Positions 1-5,952 of a DNA stretch of 7,037 nt are shown in pieces (within the stretch, counting starts at the first letter, position 1; every line of letters begins with the position of its first letter). The notes under the pieces were generated by a model. The model worked only from the letters and a program-made list of their open reading frames with translations. It was not told where the DNA came from and made no database searches. Source of the stretch: Desulfobacteraceae bacterium UBA2771 (lineage in GTDB: Bacteria > Desulfobacterota > Desulfobacteria > Desulfobacterales > Desulfosarcinaceae); the NCBI GenBank assembly GCA_002352605.1, contig DEIP01000152.1:2814-9850 (forward strand), given 5' to 3'. Made by a program: the position numbers and the translations under genes.

Positions 1-1
1 C

Positions 2-41
2 GCGAGCCAACGGCGAGAGTGAGCGTAGCGAGCGGCAACGG
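2..41. repeat. Short imperfect direct repeat in GC-rich leader
   Basis: GCGAGCCAACGG (2-13) recurs as GCGAGCGGCAACGG (28-41), with a related GAGCGTAGCGAG stretch between them. The block is GC-rich and ends just before the AT-rich gene at 66. One frame is open from the window edge to a TAA at 61-63, so this could be the low-complexity C-terminal tail of an upstream gene. It could equally be an extragenic repeat. The window is too short on this side to decide. Confidence 0.35.
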
Positions 42-65
42 TAGCCAAAGGCAAGGGTTATAATA

Positions 66-890
66 ATGAAACTTTCTGAGCAAGAAGCCGATCTTTTTTT
101 TGAACTGATGTGGGCGCTGCAATATTTTGTTAATTGTAAGATGTCAATCCATCCACAAATAAAAGATGTCAATGACTATTCTGCCTGTAATGCTGAACAA
201 AAGGCTGAAGTACGTGAGGCACTTTATAAAAATATAGAAATTATCGATCACTTTATTGAAGAAAATCCTCAAAATTTTTCTGAGGAAAACTTGGCCATTA
301 TTTCGAGTTGGAAAAAATATATTGGCGGGAATTTTTATGTTGAACGTCTTTTGAAAAAATATGCTGTTTTTATACAAGAAGAAAAAGTTTATGGCGTTTT
401 AGGTCTACGCCAAGGATTTGATGAAATTATTCACCGTTCCGCTCTCCCTCTGTATGCAAACACAATTTTATTACCATTCAAAGGAACAATAATTTATGAC
501 GGCCTCTTGGGGCATCACAATATATACTTTGGTGGGGGGATAAAGCGCAGATTAAAAGAAATTTACATGCGATCCAAACAAAATAATCGAATCATCGATT
601 CCATTGAAATACATCACGAAAAAGCCCCAAAGGCGCTTCAAAGTAAACCATTAAAAAGCTGGGGTGCAGAATTAGATGAGCTCGCTGCCAAAGCCAATAA
701 ATTAAGAGGAAGCCTGGATCATCCCGCAATTTATAGCCCAGCATTCAGTTTAGTAAAAGCAAGTATTGACTTTGCTCAAATTGCAGTATCTGATTCTGCA
801 GATGTTGAAAACCTCCACAAGGCGTTGAAGAAAGTAAATCGTGCATTAAACAAATCCAACACCGTGCTTAATCGTGAGGAATATTATTAA
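66..890 (+). CDS. Conserved-looking protein of unknown function, AT-rich (274 aa)
   Basis: I do not recognise a named family. The ATG at 66 follows an AAGGG-like ribosome site (53-57) at about 8 nt spacing. The N-terminal third (1-100) is helical and charged. Residues 109-180 look like the core: YGVLGL at 109-114, then LLPFKGTIIYDGLL (135-148) and YFGGGIKRRLKEIY (154-167). This dense hydrophobic/Gly block has the feel of a conserved domain, and I have an unverified impression of similar hypothetical proteins in other bacteria. Residues 200-274 are again helical and Lys/Asn-rich. No signal peptide or membrane span is seen, so it is probably cytosolic. Base composition and codon choice (AAA, AAT, TTT, ATT) are far more AT-rich than the genes to the right, which suggests recent acquisition. 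A run of eight T (94-101) crosses codons 10-12. It converges on ugd. The reading frame is convincing; the function is unknown. Confidence 0.85.
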   Translation: MKLSEQEADLFFELMWALQYFVNCKMSIHPQIKDVNDYSACNAEQKAEVREALYKNIEIIDHFIEENPQNFSEENLAIISSWKKYIGGNFYVERLLKKYAVFIQEEKVYGVLGLRQGFDEIIHRSALPLYANTILLPFKGTIIYDGLLGHHNIYFGGGIKRRLKEIYMRSKQNNRIIDSIEIHHEKAPKALQSKPLKSWGAELDELAAKANKLRGSLDHPAIYSPAFSLVKASIDFAQIAVSDSADVENLHKALKKVNRALNKSNTVLNREEYY

Positions 891-911
891 AATCCACAAA
901 AATGAACGGCG

Positions 912-1079
912 ATGCCGATAGATCGTAATAATGAGCCGTATGACGAATCGTGTGGATGCTCTAACTGTGACAATCCGCTTGATGTGATGGCTTCAGATCT
1001 CAGTCCTTTTTGCTCCAACCGTTGGGCTTTACGCGATCAGCTTTCAGCCAAAAGCGGCCGCCTCCCCACACTGATGTAG
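912..1079 (+). CDS. Possible small Cys-rich zinc-ribbon-like ORF, YacG-like but degenerate (55 aa)
   Basis: An ATG at 912 opens 55 codons ending at TAG 1077-1079; the frame is closed upstream by TGA at 903. Cysteines fall at residues 14, 16, 19 and 34. The arrangement C16-x2-C19-x14-C34, with PFCSNR around C34 and LRDQLSAKSGRLP after it, closely echoes the small YacG zinc-ribbon (DNA gyrase inhibitor family). YacG reads C-x2-C-x15-C-x3-C with PFCS-K/E-R-C followed by LIDLG and a later RIP. Here the fourth ligand position is Trp38 instead of Cys, so zinc binding would be incomplete unless C14 substitutes. There is no good ribosome site, and the last 43 nt overlap the 3' end of ugd on the opposite strand. 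It may be a decayed fragment or a chance ORF. The Cys spacing and flanking residues are directly visible; the homology is inference. Confidence 0.3.
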   Translation: MPIDRNNEPYDESCGCSNCDNPLDVMASDLSPFCSNRWALRDQLSAKSGRLPTLM

Positions 1080-2383
1080 GAAAACCCCATCTCCTTCATG
1101 AAGGACCGTGAGAAAAGATTTCTCCCGTCAAAAATTACAGGATCAGTCAGCATTTTTTTGATTCGGTTGAAATCCGGGTTGCGGAACTGGTTCCAATCGG
1201 TGACCACAGCCAGGGCATCGGCAACATCGATGGCGTCGTACTGGTTGTCCACTACGGTTACCGACGCATTGTCATGCAAAATCTTTTTGGCATTGTCTCC
1301 GGCCACGGGATCGTAGGCCTTAATGGTCATGCCGGCGGCGGTGAGGGATTGAATGATATCCAGTGCCGCCGACTCGCGAATATCGTCGGTATTGGCCTTG
1401 AAGGCCAGCCCCCACATGGCCAATGTCTTGCCTGCAAGGCCGCCCCGGCTTTTAAAGTAGTGGATGACCTTTTCGGCAAGCTTTACCTTCTGGCGGTTGT
1501 TCACCGCGTCCACCGCCTCCACGAGATTGGGTGTGCAACCATATTCCCTGGCCGTATTGATCAGTGCCCGCACATCCTTTGGGAAACAGGAACCGCCATA
1601 GCCCACACCGGGATAGATAAAATGATAACCGATACGCCGGTCAGAACCGATTCCCGCCCGGACCTCCCGGACATCCGCACCGACGTTTTCACAGATGTTG
1701 GCCACCTCGTTCATGAAGGAGATCTTGGTGGCCAGCATGCAGTTGGCCGCATATTTGGTCATCTCCGCACTTTTGATACCCATCACAATCATCTTGTCCC
1801 GACTTCGGGCAAAAGGGGCGTAAAGGGTTTCCAACAGCTTGGCCGTTCTTACGTTGTCGGTGCCCACAATCACGCGATCAGGCTTCAAGAAGTCGTTGAC
1901 TGCATCTCCCTCTTTCAGGAATTCGGGGTTCGAAACCACATCGAATTCCAACGACAGGCCTCTTCGTAGAAGCTGCGCTTGGATAATTTCTTTTACCCGG
2001 TCCGCCGTGCCCACCGGGACTGTCGATTTGTTGATGATGATCGTGTACTCGGAGATGGTTTCGCCGATCTGCCGGGCGACGTTATCCACATAAGAGAGGT
2101 CGCAGGATCCATCCGGCGTCGAAGGCGTTCCCACACAGCTGAAGACAAACAGGGCGTCTTCCATCCCCTCAGCCAAATCGGTACTGAATCTAAGCCGCCC
2201 TTCGGCGGTATTTCGGGTAACCAGAGGCTCCAATCCGGGTTCAAAGATGTGCACGTTTCCCGCCTTCAGCTGGTCGATCACATCCGGGTTGACATCGATG
2301 CAGACGACATCATTGCCCATTTCCGCAAGGCAAGCCGCTGCCACAAGCCCCACATAACCGGTCCCGATAATGCAGATATTCAT
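1037..2383 (-). CDS. ugd: UDP-glucose 6-dehydrogenase
   Basis: This cytosolic enzyme oxidises UDP-glucose to UDP-glucuronate with two NAD+ in two successive steps. The 448-aa length is normal for the bacterial family. The N-terminal Rossmann domain starts at once with GTGYVG (7-12) and the acidic D30 that binds the NAD ribose. EPGLEPLV (48-55), KSTVPVGT (119-126) and the SNPEFLKEGDAVNDF block (151-165, catalytic E154) follow. K210 and N214 lie on the central helix. GVGYGGSCFPKD (259-270) carries the catalytic nucleophile C266 and D270. The C-terminal UDP-binding domain contains WGLAFKANTDDIRES. All key residues are present, so it should be active. The start is supported by an AAGGAG ribosome site (2389-2394) 5 nt upstream of the ATG. 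It is the last gene of the gmd-fcl-ugd operon, 12 nt after fcl. UDP-glucuronate beside GDP-fucose synthesis points to an acidic surface polysaccharide. No hairpin plus U-run terminator is obvious after it. Confidence 0.97.
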   Translation of the reverse strand: MNICIIGTGYVGLVAAACLAEMGNDVVCIDVNPDVIDQLKAGNVHIFEPGLEPLVTRNTAEGRLRFSTDLAEGMEDALFVFSCVGTPSTPDGSCDLSYVDNVARQIGETISEYTIIINKSTVPVGTADRVKEIIQAQLLRRGLSLEFDVVSNPEFLKEGDAVNDFLKPDRVIVGTDNVRTAKLLETLYAPFARSRDKMIVMGIKSAEMTKYAANCMLATKISFMNEVANICENVGADVREVRAGIGSDRRIGYHFIYPGVGYGGSCFPKDVRALINTAREYGCTPNLVEAVDAVNNRQKVKLAEKVIHYFKSRGGLAGKTLAMWGLAFKANTDDIRESAALDIIQSLTAAGMTIKAYDPVAGDNAKKILHDNASVTVVDNQYDAIDVADALAVVTDWNQFRNPDFNRIKKMLTDPVIFDGRNLFSRSFMKEMGFSYISVGRRPLLAES

Positions 2384-2395
2384 TGGATCTCCTTC

Positions 2396-3427
2396 CTAAA
2401 GATGATTCAGATACCACTGGTAAGTCTGCTCAATGCCTTCGGTCAGGCCGATCGTCGACTGCCATCCCAATCCGGCCAGCCGCGACACATCCAGTAGTTT
2501 CTGCGGCGTGCCATCCGGTTTTGAGACATCGAAAAGAATCTGACCCTCGAAATCGACCGCATCCCGAACGATCTCGGCCAACTCGCGGATCGTGTGGTCC
2601 CGGCCGCATCCCACGTTCACAAAACAGGGCTTCGGGTAGCTCAACAGTTCATCGGCGGCGGCCTTTTCATCGAGGTTCATAACGAACATACAGGCATCGG
2701 CCATATCGTCCACATGGAGAAATTCACGCTTGGGCGCCCCGGTTCCCCAGACAATGACCTGGTCTTCGCCCGCCGCCTTGGCCTCGTGAAATTTGCGCAT
2801 CAGGGCGGGCAGCACATGGGAGTTTTCCAGGTCAAAATTATCATTGGTGCCGTATAGATTGGTGGGCATTACGGCCATGAACCGCGTCCCGTATTGCCGG
2901 TTGTAGGATTCGCACATCTTGATGCCGGCAATCTTGGCGATGGCATACGGTGCGTGGGTCGGCTCCAGCAGACCCGTGAGCAGGTGTGCTTCCTTCATGG
3001 GCTGGGGGGCCAGTTTGGGGTAGATGCAGGAGGATCCCAAAAACAACAGGCGATCCACACCGGTTTGATAGGCAGTATGGATGATATTGCCCTGAATGGT
3101 CAGGTTATCATAGATAAATTGAGCCGGATAGCTGTTGTTGGCCTGGATGCCGCCCACCCGAGCCGCAGCAAGAAATACGTATGCCGGCTTCTCCTGGGTA
3201 AAAAGACGCTTGAGGGAGGATTGATCGGTCAAATCCGCCTGGACCCATTTAAACCCATCCGGCACGCCCCCCTGAATATTGTCGCTCAAAAAAATAGAGG
3301 CATCGGGCAAACGGGAATGATAACTTCCCACCAGGTTGGTATAACCCATGGAAAGCAGTTTGCGAATGATAGCGCTACCCACCATCCCGGATGCCCCGGC
3401 GACAAATATTTTCTCGTTTTTATTCAT
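2396..3427 (-). CDS. fcl: GDP-L-fucose synthase (GDP-4-keto-6-deoxy-D-mannose 3,5-epimerase/4-reductase)
   Basis: It epimerises GDP-4-keto-6-deoxymannose at C3 and C5, then reduces C4 with NADPH to give GDP-L-fucose; it works directly after Gmd. It is an extended SDR of 343 aa. The nucleotide loop is GASGMVG (11-17). LAAARVGGI (86-94) and LGSSCIYP (130-137) are hallmark fucose-synthase strings, and YAIAKIAG (161-168) holds the Tyr161/Lys165 pair. Counterparts of the E. coli residues S107, C109, Y136, K140 and H179 are S132, C134, Y161, K165 and H204, all at a constant +25 offset. That offset reflects about 25 extra residues between the second strand and ADLTD (around 34-64). The loop reads GASG where E. 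coli has GHRG, so an Arg linked to NADPH phosphate binding is absent. A GGGA-like site lies just before the ATG and CAGGAG slightly further up. It is the middle gene of the operon, 11 nt after gmd and 12 nt before ugd. Confidence 0.95.
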   Translation of the reverse strand: MNKNEKIFVAGASGMVGSAIIRKLLSMGYTNLVGSYHSRLPDASIFLSDNIQGGVPDGFKWVQADLTDQSSLKRLFTQEKPAYVFLAAARVGGIQANNSYPAQFIYDNLTIQGNIIHTAYQTGVDRLLFLGSSCIYPKLAPQPMKEAHLLTGLLEPTHAPYAIAKIAGIKMCESYNRQYGTRFMAVMPTNLYGTNDNFDLENSHVLPALMRKFHEAKAAGEDQVIVWGTGAPKREFLHVDDMADACMFVMNLDEKAAADELLSYPKPCFVNVGCGRDHTIRELAEIVRDAVDFEGQILFDVSKPDGTPQKLLDVSRLAGLGWQSTIGLTEGIEQTYQWYLNHL

Positions 3428-3438
3428 GATCCCTTTTT

Positions 3439-4524
3439 TTACTCCTGATGTTGGTTCACCCTGAACCCGGCCCGTTGAACCAGTTCATCACGTTTGGCCT
3501 CCTCCAGATCAACCTGAACCATCTCCTTGACCAGTTCCTCGAAGGTGGTTTTAGGCGCCCACCCCAATTTTTCCTTGGCCTTGGTCGGATCGCCGAGCAG
3601 CGTTTCCACCTCGGTGGGGCGAAAATAGGTCGGATCGACGGCCACAATGGTCTTCCCATCGGCCAGATTGATGCCTTTTTCATCGATGCCGTCACCTTCC
3701 CATTTGATGGCAAGACCCAGTTCTTTGGCCGCCAAGTTGACCATCTCCCTGACCGAATGTTGCTCACCGGTGGCGATGACAAAATCATCCGGCTGGTCCT
3801 GCTGCAGCATGAGCCACTGCATTTCAACGTAATCTTTGGCGTGCCCCCAGTCGCGCAGTGCATTAAGGTTGCCGAGGAAGAGGCAATCTTGAAGCCCCAG
3901 ATAAATACGCGCCAGGGCCCGGGTGATCTTTCTGCTCACAAAGGTTTCGCCGCGATTGGGGGATTCATGATTGAACAGAATGCCGTTGCAGGCAAAAAGG
4001 CCATAGGCCTCACGATAGTTAACCGTAATCCAGTAGGCATACAATTTGGCGCAGGCGTAAGGCGATCGGGGATAAAAAGGGGTCTTTTCGGTCTGGGGGA
4101 CTTCCTGGACCAGGCCATACAATTCCGATGTAGAGGCCTGGTAGAAACGGGTTTTCTTTTCCAACCCCAACAGGCGAATGCCTTCGAGGAGGCGCATGAC
4201 ACCCAATCCATCCACATCCGCCGTGTACTCGGGGGTTTCGAAAGAGACTTGAACGTGACTCTGTGCAGCCAGGTTATATACCTCGTCCGGCTGTACCTGT
4301 TGGAGCACCCGAATGAGGTTGGTGCCATCGGTGAGATCCCCGTAATGAAGGACCATGTCTCGATCTTTTTCATGGGGATCCTTATAGAGATGGTCGATGC
4401 GATCCGTGTTGAACTGGGACGCCCTGCGTTTGATGCCATGGACCTCATATCCTTTTGCCAAAAGCATCTCGGCAAGATATGCACCATCTTGTCCGGTAAT
4501 TCCTGTAATCAACGCTTTTTTCAT
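3439..4524 (-). CDS. gmd: GDP-mannose 4,6-dehydratase
   Basis: This NADP(H)-dependent extended SDR dehydrates GDP-D-mannose to GDP-4-keto-6-deoxy-D-mannose, the first committed step to GDP-L-fucose and related deoxyhexoses. The 361-aa length is close to the usual ~370. GITGQDGAYL (8-17) is the cofactor loop, and KRRAS (32-36) is the RR motif that binds the NADP phosphate. The catalytic set T132, E134, Y156 and K160 sits in ASTSELYG and YACAKLY at the same numbering as the E. coli enzyme. NHESPNRGETFVSRKITR (185-202) is the family signature loop for tetramer contacts and nucleotide binding. YFRPTEVETLLGDPTKAKEKLGW closes the substrate domain. The MKKALITG start is canonical, although the region just upstream is only A-rich and lacks a strong Shine-Dalgarno. 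It is the first gene of the operon, read from the AT-rich spacer upstream, with fcl following after 11 nt. It appears intact and functional. Confidence 0.97.
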   Translation of the reverse strand: MKKALITGITGQDGAYLAEMLLAKGYEVHGIKRRASQFNTDRIDHLYKDPHEKDRDMVLHYGDLTDGTNLIRVLQQVQPDEVYNLAAQSHVQVSFETPEYTADVDGLGVMRLLEGIRLLGLEKKTRFYQASTSELYGLVQEVPQTEKTPFYPRSPYACAKLYAYWITVNYREAYGLFACNGILFNHESPNRGETFVSRKITRALARIYLGLQDCLFLGNLNALRDWGHAKDYVEMQWLMLQQDQPDDFVIATGEQHSVREMVNLAAKELGLAIKWEGDGIDEKGINLADGKTIVAVDPTYFRPTEVETLLGDPTKAKEKLGWAPKTTFEELVKEMVQVDLEEAKRDELVQRAGFRVNQHQE

Positions 4525-4592
4525 GTTTTTGTTTTTTCGATAAGGGCAATGGTGTATCGATAATCGATCCGGGCAGCCAAGCCAAATGCACC

Positions 4593-4610
4593 GATATTAA
4601 ATATAATATC
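4593..4610. repeat. Perfect AT-rich inverted repeat upstream of gmd
   Basis: GATATTA (4593-4599) and TAATATC (4604-4610) are perfect 7-nt arms around a 4-nt AATA centre. It lies about 70 nt before the gmd start and overlaps the best -10 candidate, a position where a dimeric repressor operator would act. A second symmetric string, ATCGATAATCGAT, lies at about 4556-4568. No regulator is identified, and the operator role is inference. Confidence 0.4.
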
Positions 4611-4626
4611 AAAGACTAAAAGTAAA
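4598..4626 (-). promoter_or_regulatory. Possible sigma70-type promoter for the gmd-fcl-ugd operon
   Basis: On the minus strand TTTACT (plus 4621-4626) is separated by 17 nt from TATTTA (plus 4598-4603). That matches -35 and -10 hexamers only moderately, but with ideal spacing. Transcription would begin near 4590, leaving a leader of about 65 nt before gmd. The spacer is AT-rich compared with the flanking genes, which fits a promoter. Read-through from the gene at 4650-5306 is also possible because it lies upstream on the same strand. Confidence 0.3.
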
Positions 4627-4649
4627 AGCCGTTCATAGCAAGGTCGTAT

Positions 4650-5306
4650 TCAGAACTCAAGCAAATCTTGGTGAAGAGACGGCACAGACGATGCCGTCTT
4701 CGTCCATATCGTTTCGGCAACATGGGTCCTGAGCAACTCAATGCCCTTTGCACGGGCATGCAGGACCTGTTTGATTTCGATACCGTTTAGCTCGGTCCGC
4801 CTTAGAATAAGGTTCTTCAAGGCCTTCCGGTATTTCAGGTACTCCTCTTTTGCGGAAATACTGGGTATGACTTTTTCGGAGTGAAGGAATGCGTCGATGG
4901 GTCGGTTTTTGCCATTGGCGTTGCCGTCGGTCAGGTCGACCCGGTAGTCGTCGTAAGCCAAAAAGCAGTGTACCATGGGCACATAAGGCAAGTCGTAGGT
5001 TTCCAGAATTTTATCGGTGCCCGTGACGATCGCTTCGGTCATGGCATAAATGCCGATATTTTTCTCGATCGGCAGATTCAATTCAGCCGCCAGTGTGGCG
5101 ATGACGGCATGCTTGGTGGTGCAGGTGCCCATTTTCTCTTTAAAGAGAATCATGAGATTGTTCCGGGCCGAGTTATAACCATAGGGCAGTTCATGCACAT
5201 GGTGGCAGGCCTTGAGAAAAGTGTCGATGCCGAGGCTTAAAAATTGGTCCGACACCAAGCCGGAAGGCGCAATGGTTTCATCCGGAAAAACGCTGTATCT
5301 ATCCAT
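4650..5306 (-). CDS. Transglutaminase-like (papain-fold) protein of unknown role (218 aa)
   Basis: The motif order suggests a small, single-domain transglutaminase-like cysteine enzyme. G60-T-C62-T-T-K-H fits the nucleophile at the start of a helix (C62), H113 sits in VPMVHCFLAY, and D124 or D127 sits in YRVDLTDGN. Cys-His-Asp in this order, with about 50 and then 11 residues between them, is typical of the bacterial transglutaminase-like core. Residues 35-60 (HHVHELPYGYNSARNN) form the N-terminal approach; residues 155-200 are helical and basic. There is no signal peptide or membrane span, so it is likely cytosolic. The substrate, and whether it hydrolyses or cross-links, cannot be read. A GAGGT ribosome site about 5 nt before the ATG supports this start, and an in-frame TGA lies a few codons further upstream with no other start between. 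The gene lies 125 nt upstream of gmd on the same strand and is divergent from the prenyltransferase gene. The fold assignment is inference from motifs. Confidence 0.8.
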   Translation of the reverse strand: MDRYSVFPDETIAPSGLVSDQFLSLGIDTFLKACHHVHELPYGYNSARNNLMILFKEKMGTCTTKHAVIATLAAELNLPIEKNIGIYAMTEAIVTGTDKILETYDLPYVPMVHCFLAYDDYRVDLTDGNANGKNRPIDAFLHSEKVIPSISAKEEYLKYRKALKNLILRRTELNGIEIKQVLHARAKGIELLRTHVAETIWTKTASSVPSLHQDLLEF

Positions 5307-5663
5307 AGTGACCTCATCGGGTTGTTCGTTCCCGAGTTCGGGTAAGGGTTCTCACCTTCTTCTGTCAAACGCATACCTGCAATGGTACGATTCACTTATC
5401 CTGATCCGGTTTACGGTGGGGTTGGTGGCCATGGAATTCGGCATCCTCGTCGAATCCTTTTTATCATGTCAAGCCTTGGCGGACAACGCAAAGAAGGGAC
5501 TGTCCCGGCCCGATAAATGAGCCCCATCGTTTGAATTTTATACCATACAACATTCTGAATAATTTTGGGATTAACACACAGGTGCCGTCTTGTCATACTT
5601 AGAGGCCCAAGATCCAAGGTTCGCTCATTTTCCCCAGACCCCTGTCACTCAAATAAATGTGGA

Positions 5664-5743
5664 ACCGGAGCAGGGGCGGTGCGAGGGGGCCGACCACGGG
5701 CGTGACCAGCTGGGCAGCTGAGTGCCCAATGCGTTGCTCCGGT
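5664..5743. repeat. 80-nt GC-rich structured element closed by a 9-bp stem
   Basis: ACCGGAGCA (5664-5672) is perfectly complementary to TGCTCCGGT (5735-5743). Inside, TGGGCA (5711-5716) pairs with TGCCCA (5723-5728) around a 6-nt GCTGAG loop, and CAC-gggc-GTG (5695-5704) can form a further small hairpin. The result is a multibranched shape on either strand. It matches no riboswitch or ribozyme consensus that I know. On the plus strand it would sit in a long 5' leader of the prenyltransferase gene. It could be a structured RNA, or a dispersed palindromic repeat of the genome. The base pairing is visible; the function is not known. Confidence 0.5.
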
Positions 5744-5765
5744 CTAAACTAAAACTAAGAATCGA

Positions 5766-5795
5766 CCGGCCAAGAGTCAAGTCACTCTGGTCCGG
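5766..5795. repeat. Hairpin, 11 bp with two single-nt bulges
   Basis: CCGGCC-a-AGAGT (5766-5777) pairs with ACTCT-GG-t-CCGG (5784-5795) around the loop CAAGTC. It lies 22 nt after the larger structured element and 3 nt before the next hairpin. There is no T-run after it on the plus strand, so it does not look like an intrinsic terminator. Confidence 0.5.
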
Positions 5796-5798
5796 GTT

Positions 5799-5816
5799 CT
5801 CCGAAAACCATCGGAG
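5799..5816. repeat. Perfect 6-bp hairpin
   Basis: CTCCGA (5799-5804) and TCGGAG (5811-5816) are perfect arms around the loop AAACCA. This is the third consecutive hairpin in about 150 nt. CGTTTTCGTTTC follows shortly after it, which is a poor U-tract, so a terminator role is unconvincing. Confidence 0.45.
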
Positions 5817-5952
5817 CATATCGTTTTCGTTTCAGAAAGCGGCCAAAATTGGCTGCCGGCCACCTTGAAATTGACAAATCAGTACGGTTCTGGCAAGTTG
5901 CAGCGATCTTGAACCCATCACCAAAACCCATTAAATCGGCAGCATCAATCCA

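Larger units (their letters stand above)
5307..5952. other. Divergent intergenic region, hairpin-rich, no convincing gene
   Basis: These ~650 nt separate the leftward transglutaminase-like gene from the rightward prenyltransferase gene and so should carry both promoters. Short symmetric sites are CCCGA-gt-TCGGG (5331-5342), GGGAC-t-GTCCC (5496-5506) and GCCAA-aa-TTGGC (5842-5853). Hairpins at 5664-5743, 5766-5795 and 5799-5816 are listed separately. A TTGACA (5871-5876) faces the prenyltransferase and another faces the other gene (minus strand, plus 5363-5368), but neither has a good -10 at the right distance. The open frames here (for example 5411-5617 on the minus strand) have Arg/Pro-rich, non-protein-like translations. 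Confidence 0.7.

Noticed and set aside
15..23. 9-mer GAGAGTGAG shared with 6999-7007 at the other end of the window
   Set aside because: It is short and purine-rich with unrelated flanks; nothing supports a pair of element ends.
59..64. Perfect TATAAT directly before the start codon at 66
   Set aside because: Transcription from it would start inside the coding region, and no matching -35 is placed at 17 nt; it is likely part of the AT-rich start region.
1274..1969. 231-codon plus-strand frame opposite ugd
   Set aside because: It is antisense to the intact ugd and has no motif of its own; long antisense frames are expected with this codon usage.
2894..3448. 184-codon plus-strand frame opposite fcl
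   Set aside because: It is antisense to fcl, with no motif and no ribosome site.
3448..4563. 371-codon open frame on the plus strand opposite gmd
   Set aside because: It is the antisense shadow of gmd, which has every catalytic motif; the antisense translation shows no recognisable domain.
5411..5617. 68-codon minus-strand frame in the divergent intergenic region
   Set aside because: The translation is Arg/Pro-rich with no domain, and the region contains palindromic sites; it reads as non-coding.
5657..5752. 31-codon frame (ATG at 5658) running through the 80-nt structured element
   Set aside because: The coding potential is explained by the GC-rich palindromic sequence; there is no ribosome site and no protein-like pattern.
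5888..5902. TGGCAAG-TTGCA string resembling a sigma54 -24/-12 promoter before the prenyltransferase
   Set aside because: The GG-to-GC spacing is about 8 nt instead of 10, so it does not fit the consensus.
5307..5952. Possible CRISPR array, tRNA or integron attC site in the longest non-coding stretch
   Set aside because: There are no regularly spaced repeats, no tRNA arms with a T-loop consensus, and no RYYYAAC/GTTRRRY pair at the hairpin ends.
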